Source of the DNA: Cellulomonas hominis
GTDB taxonomy: Bacteria > Actinomycetota > Actinomycetes > Actinomycetales > Cellulomonadaceae
Direction of reading: 5' to 3'
DNA: 64,000 nucleotides
NCBI RefSeq assembly: GCF_014201095.1
Contig: NZ_JACHDN010000001.1
Span: 1,612,001 to 1,676,000 of the forward strand
In this document: piece by piece, positions 63,237-64,000 of the stretch
How the letters are laid out: each line of letters begins with the position of its first letter
How positions within the stretch are numbered: the stretch's first letter is position 1
Position numbers and translations under genes: made by a program
Notes under the pieces: model-generated
What the model was told of the DNA's origin: nothing
Seen by the model: the letters and a program-made list of their open reading frames with translations, nothing else
Databases searched by the model: none

Positions 63237-64000
63237 TCAGAGCGGGTAGTGCCCCGCCTCGCCCTCGACGGCCGGCCGGAAGTCCACCAGCCGGTCCCCG
63301 ACCCGCCACCGGTACCGGTCGACCTGCTCGGTCGCCGGGTCCTCGGCGAGGAACGCGCGCAGGGCGTCCAGGTCCGCGGGCTCGACCCACTCGGGCGGGT
63401 CGGACACCGCCTTGAAGCCCGAGAGCGTCGCGCAGTCCCGCAGCCACTGCATCTGCTCGTCCCCGAGCAGGTTCCGCCGCCGCCGGAAGTACGCCGCGTC
63501 CGGGTCCAGGCCGATCAGCCCGCGCAGCCACAGCCGGTGCACCGCGTTCGTGAGGGCGTTCCGGGCGGTGGCGTCGGACGGGTCGTCGGTGGCGTAGTTG
63601 TCCCACATCGGCGCGACGTCAGGGCCGGTGCGCACCGCGTTCAGCACGCCCAGGGAGGGGAACACCGGCGCGCCCGAGCCGAGCAGGTACGCGTCGGGCC
63701 CGGCGGCCTCCCGGACGGTCTCGACCGCCAGCCGGTAGGCGGCCTCGCGGTCGACGTCGGCGCCGCGCGCCCCCGCCACTGCGCCGGCGTTGACGAAGTC
63801 GAGCTTGAGGTACGTGAAGCCCCAGTCGTGCACCGCCCGGCCGATGGTCTCGGCCAGCAGCTCCCGGGCGTCCGCCCGGGTGAAGTCGAACGTCCAGTAC
63901 GGGCTGCCCCAGTTCGTGCCCGCCGCCACCGGGGCGCCGTCGGCGTCCCGCAGCAGCATCGCCGCGTGCCGCTGCGCGGTGCGCGACGACGGCAGGGCGA
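63237..64000 (-). CDS. GH36-type alpha-galactosidase, C-terminal part (runs off the window)
   Basis: The last 254 codons of a glycoside hydrolase of clan GH-D (GH36/GH27-like). The nucleophile Asp is in GFTYLKLDFVNAG, and the LLGSGAPVFPSLGVLNAVRTGPDVAPMWDN stretch holds the acid/base region (in part RTGPDVAPMWDN). The frame stays open to position 64000, so the N-terminus lies outside. The frame has a methionine at 63959 but the reading frame continues upstream as ALPSSRTAQRHAAM. It probably removes alpha-galactose from oligosaccharides, matching other glycan genes here. Confidence 0.85.
   Translation of the reverse strand, partial: ALPSSRTAQRHAAMLLRDADGAPVAAGTNWGSPYWTFDFTRADARELLAETIGRAVHDWGFTYLKLDFVNAGAVAGARGADVDREAAYRLAVETVREAAGPDAYLLGSGAPVFPSLGVLNAVRTGPDVAPMWDNYATDDPSDATARNALTNAVHRLWLRGLIGLDPDAAYFRRRRNLLGDEQMQWLRDCATLSGFKAVSDPPEWVEPADLDALRAFLAEDPATEQVDRYRWRVGDRLVDFRPAVEGEAGHYPL

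Overview
The window reads as chromosomal DNA of a very GC-rich actinobacterium, most likely a Cellulomonadaceae member close to Cellulomonas. The basis is the codon bias (almost every third position G or C), a secreted GH3 beta-glucosidase and other glycan-active enzymes, an ESX/type VII secretion-type substrate cassette, leaderless promoters, an LAXTG cell-wall sorting signal, an oxygen-independent ribonucleotide reductase and a HrcA/CIRCE operator. The genus is inferred. No rRNA, tRNA, CRISPR array, transposase, integrase or phage gene was seen.

Layout. 1-5.0 kb: sbcCD (sbcC cut by the window edge), a STAS anti-anti-sigma factor, a YbaK deacylase and an ABC-F ATPase, all leftward. 5.0-10.5 kb: secreted GH3 beta-glucosidase, signal peptidase I, and a two-gene ABC exporter preceded by an unlisted 29-codon leaderless ORF. 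10.7-16.6 kb: hrpA, then an ECF sigma factor broken by a one-base frameshift and its membrane-anchored partner. 16.7-23.4 kb: MHS-type symporter, 3-methyladenine glycosylase, a metF-metE operon under a SAM-clan riboswitch, and hsp20 under a CIRCE operator. 23.4-28.6 kb: NUDIX hydrolase and a sugar ABC importer operon divergent from its LacI regulator. 28.6-31 kb: YeiH-like exporter divergent from a LysR regulator, then a small LuxR-type regulator. 31.1-36.1 kb: glycine cleavage operon gcvP-gcvT followed by gcvH, behind a tandem glycine riboswitch.

36.1-47.8 kb: a lactate/malate dehydrogenase-like gene coupled to an ACT-like partner, a zinc-ribbon protein, an aminotransferase, a low-Mr tyrosine phosphatase, a GNAT, an ArsR-CDF metal efflux pair, an NmrA-type protein, methionine aminopeptidase, a hydrolase-TetR pair with its operator, a second GNAT, a highly structured intergenic region carrying a 12-codon ORF with a perfect Shine-Dalgarno sequence, an F420-reductase-like gene, a VOC protein and a stand-alone winged helix. 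47.9-54.4 kb: LAXTG surface protein, GH114-like lipoprotein, FusB-type zinc finger protein, two DHFR-fold paralogues and a DUF1206 membrane protein. 54.5-57.5 kb: nrdD-nrdG behind two NrdR boxes. 57.6-64 kb: SDR protein, a five-gene type VII secretion-type cassette (small YxxxE protein, WXG protein with hydrophobic C-terminus, EspG-like chaperone candidate, two flanking paralogues), a GT2 glycosyltransferase and a truncated GH36 alpha-galactosidase.

Least explained by known families: the structured region and micro-ORF at 45.9-46.14 kb, the type VII cassette at 58.6-62.06 kb, two families of intergenic palindromic elements (one with covarying arms), and the leaderless micro-ORF fused by stop-start overlap to an ABC exporter. 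All coordinates and motifs were read by eye from the sequence. Family assignments rest on recognised motifs, not on database searches.
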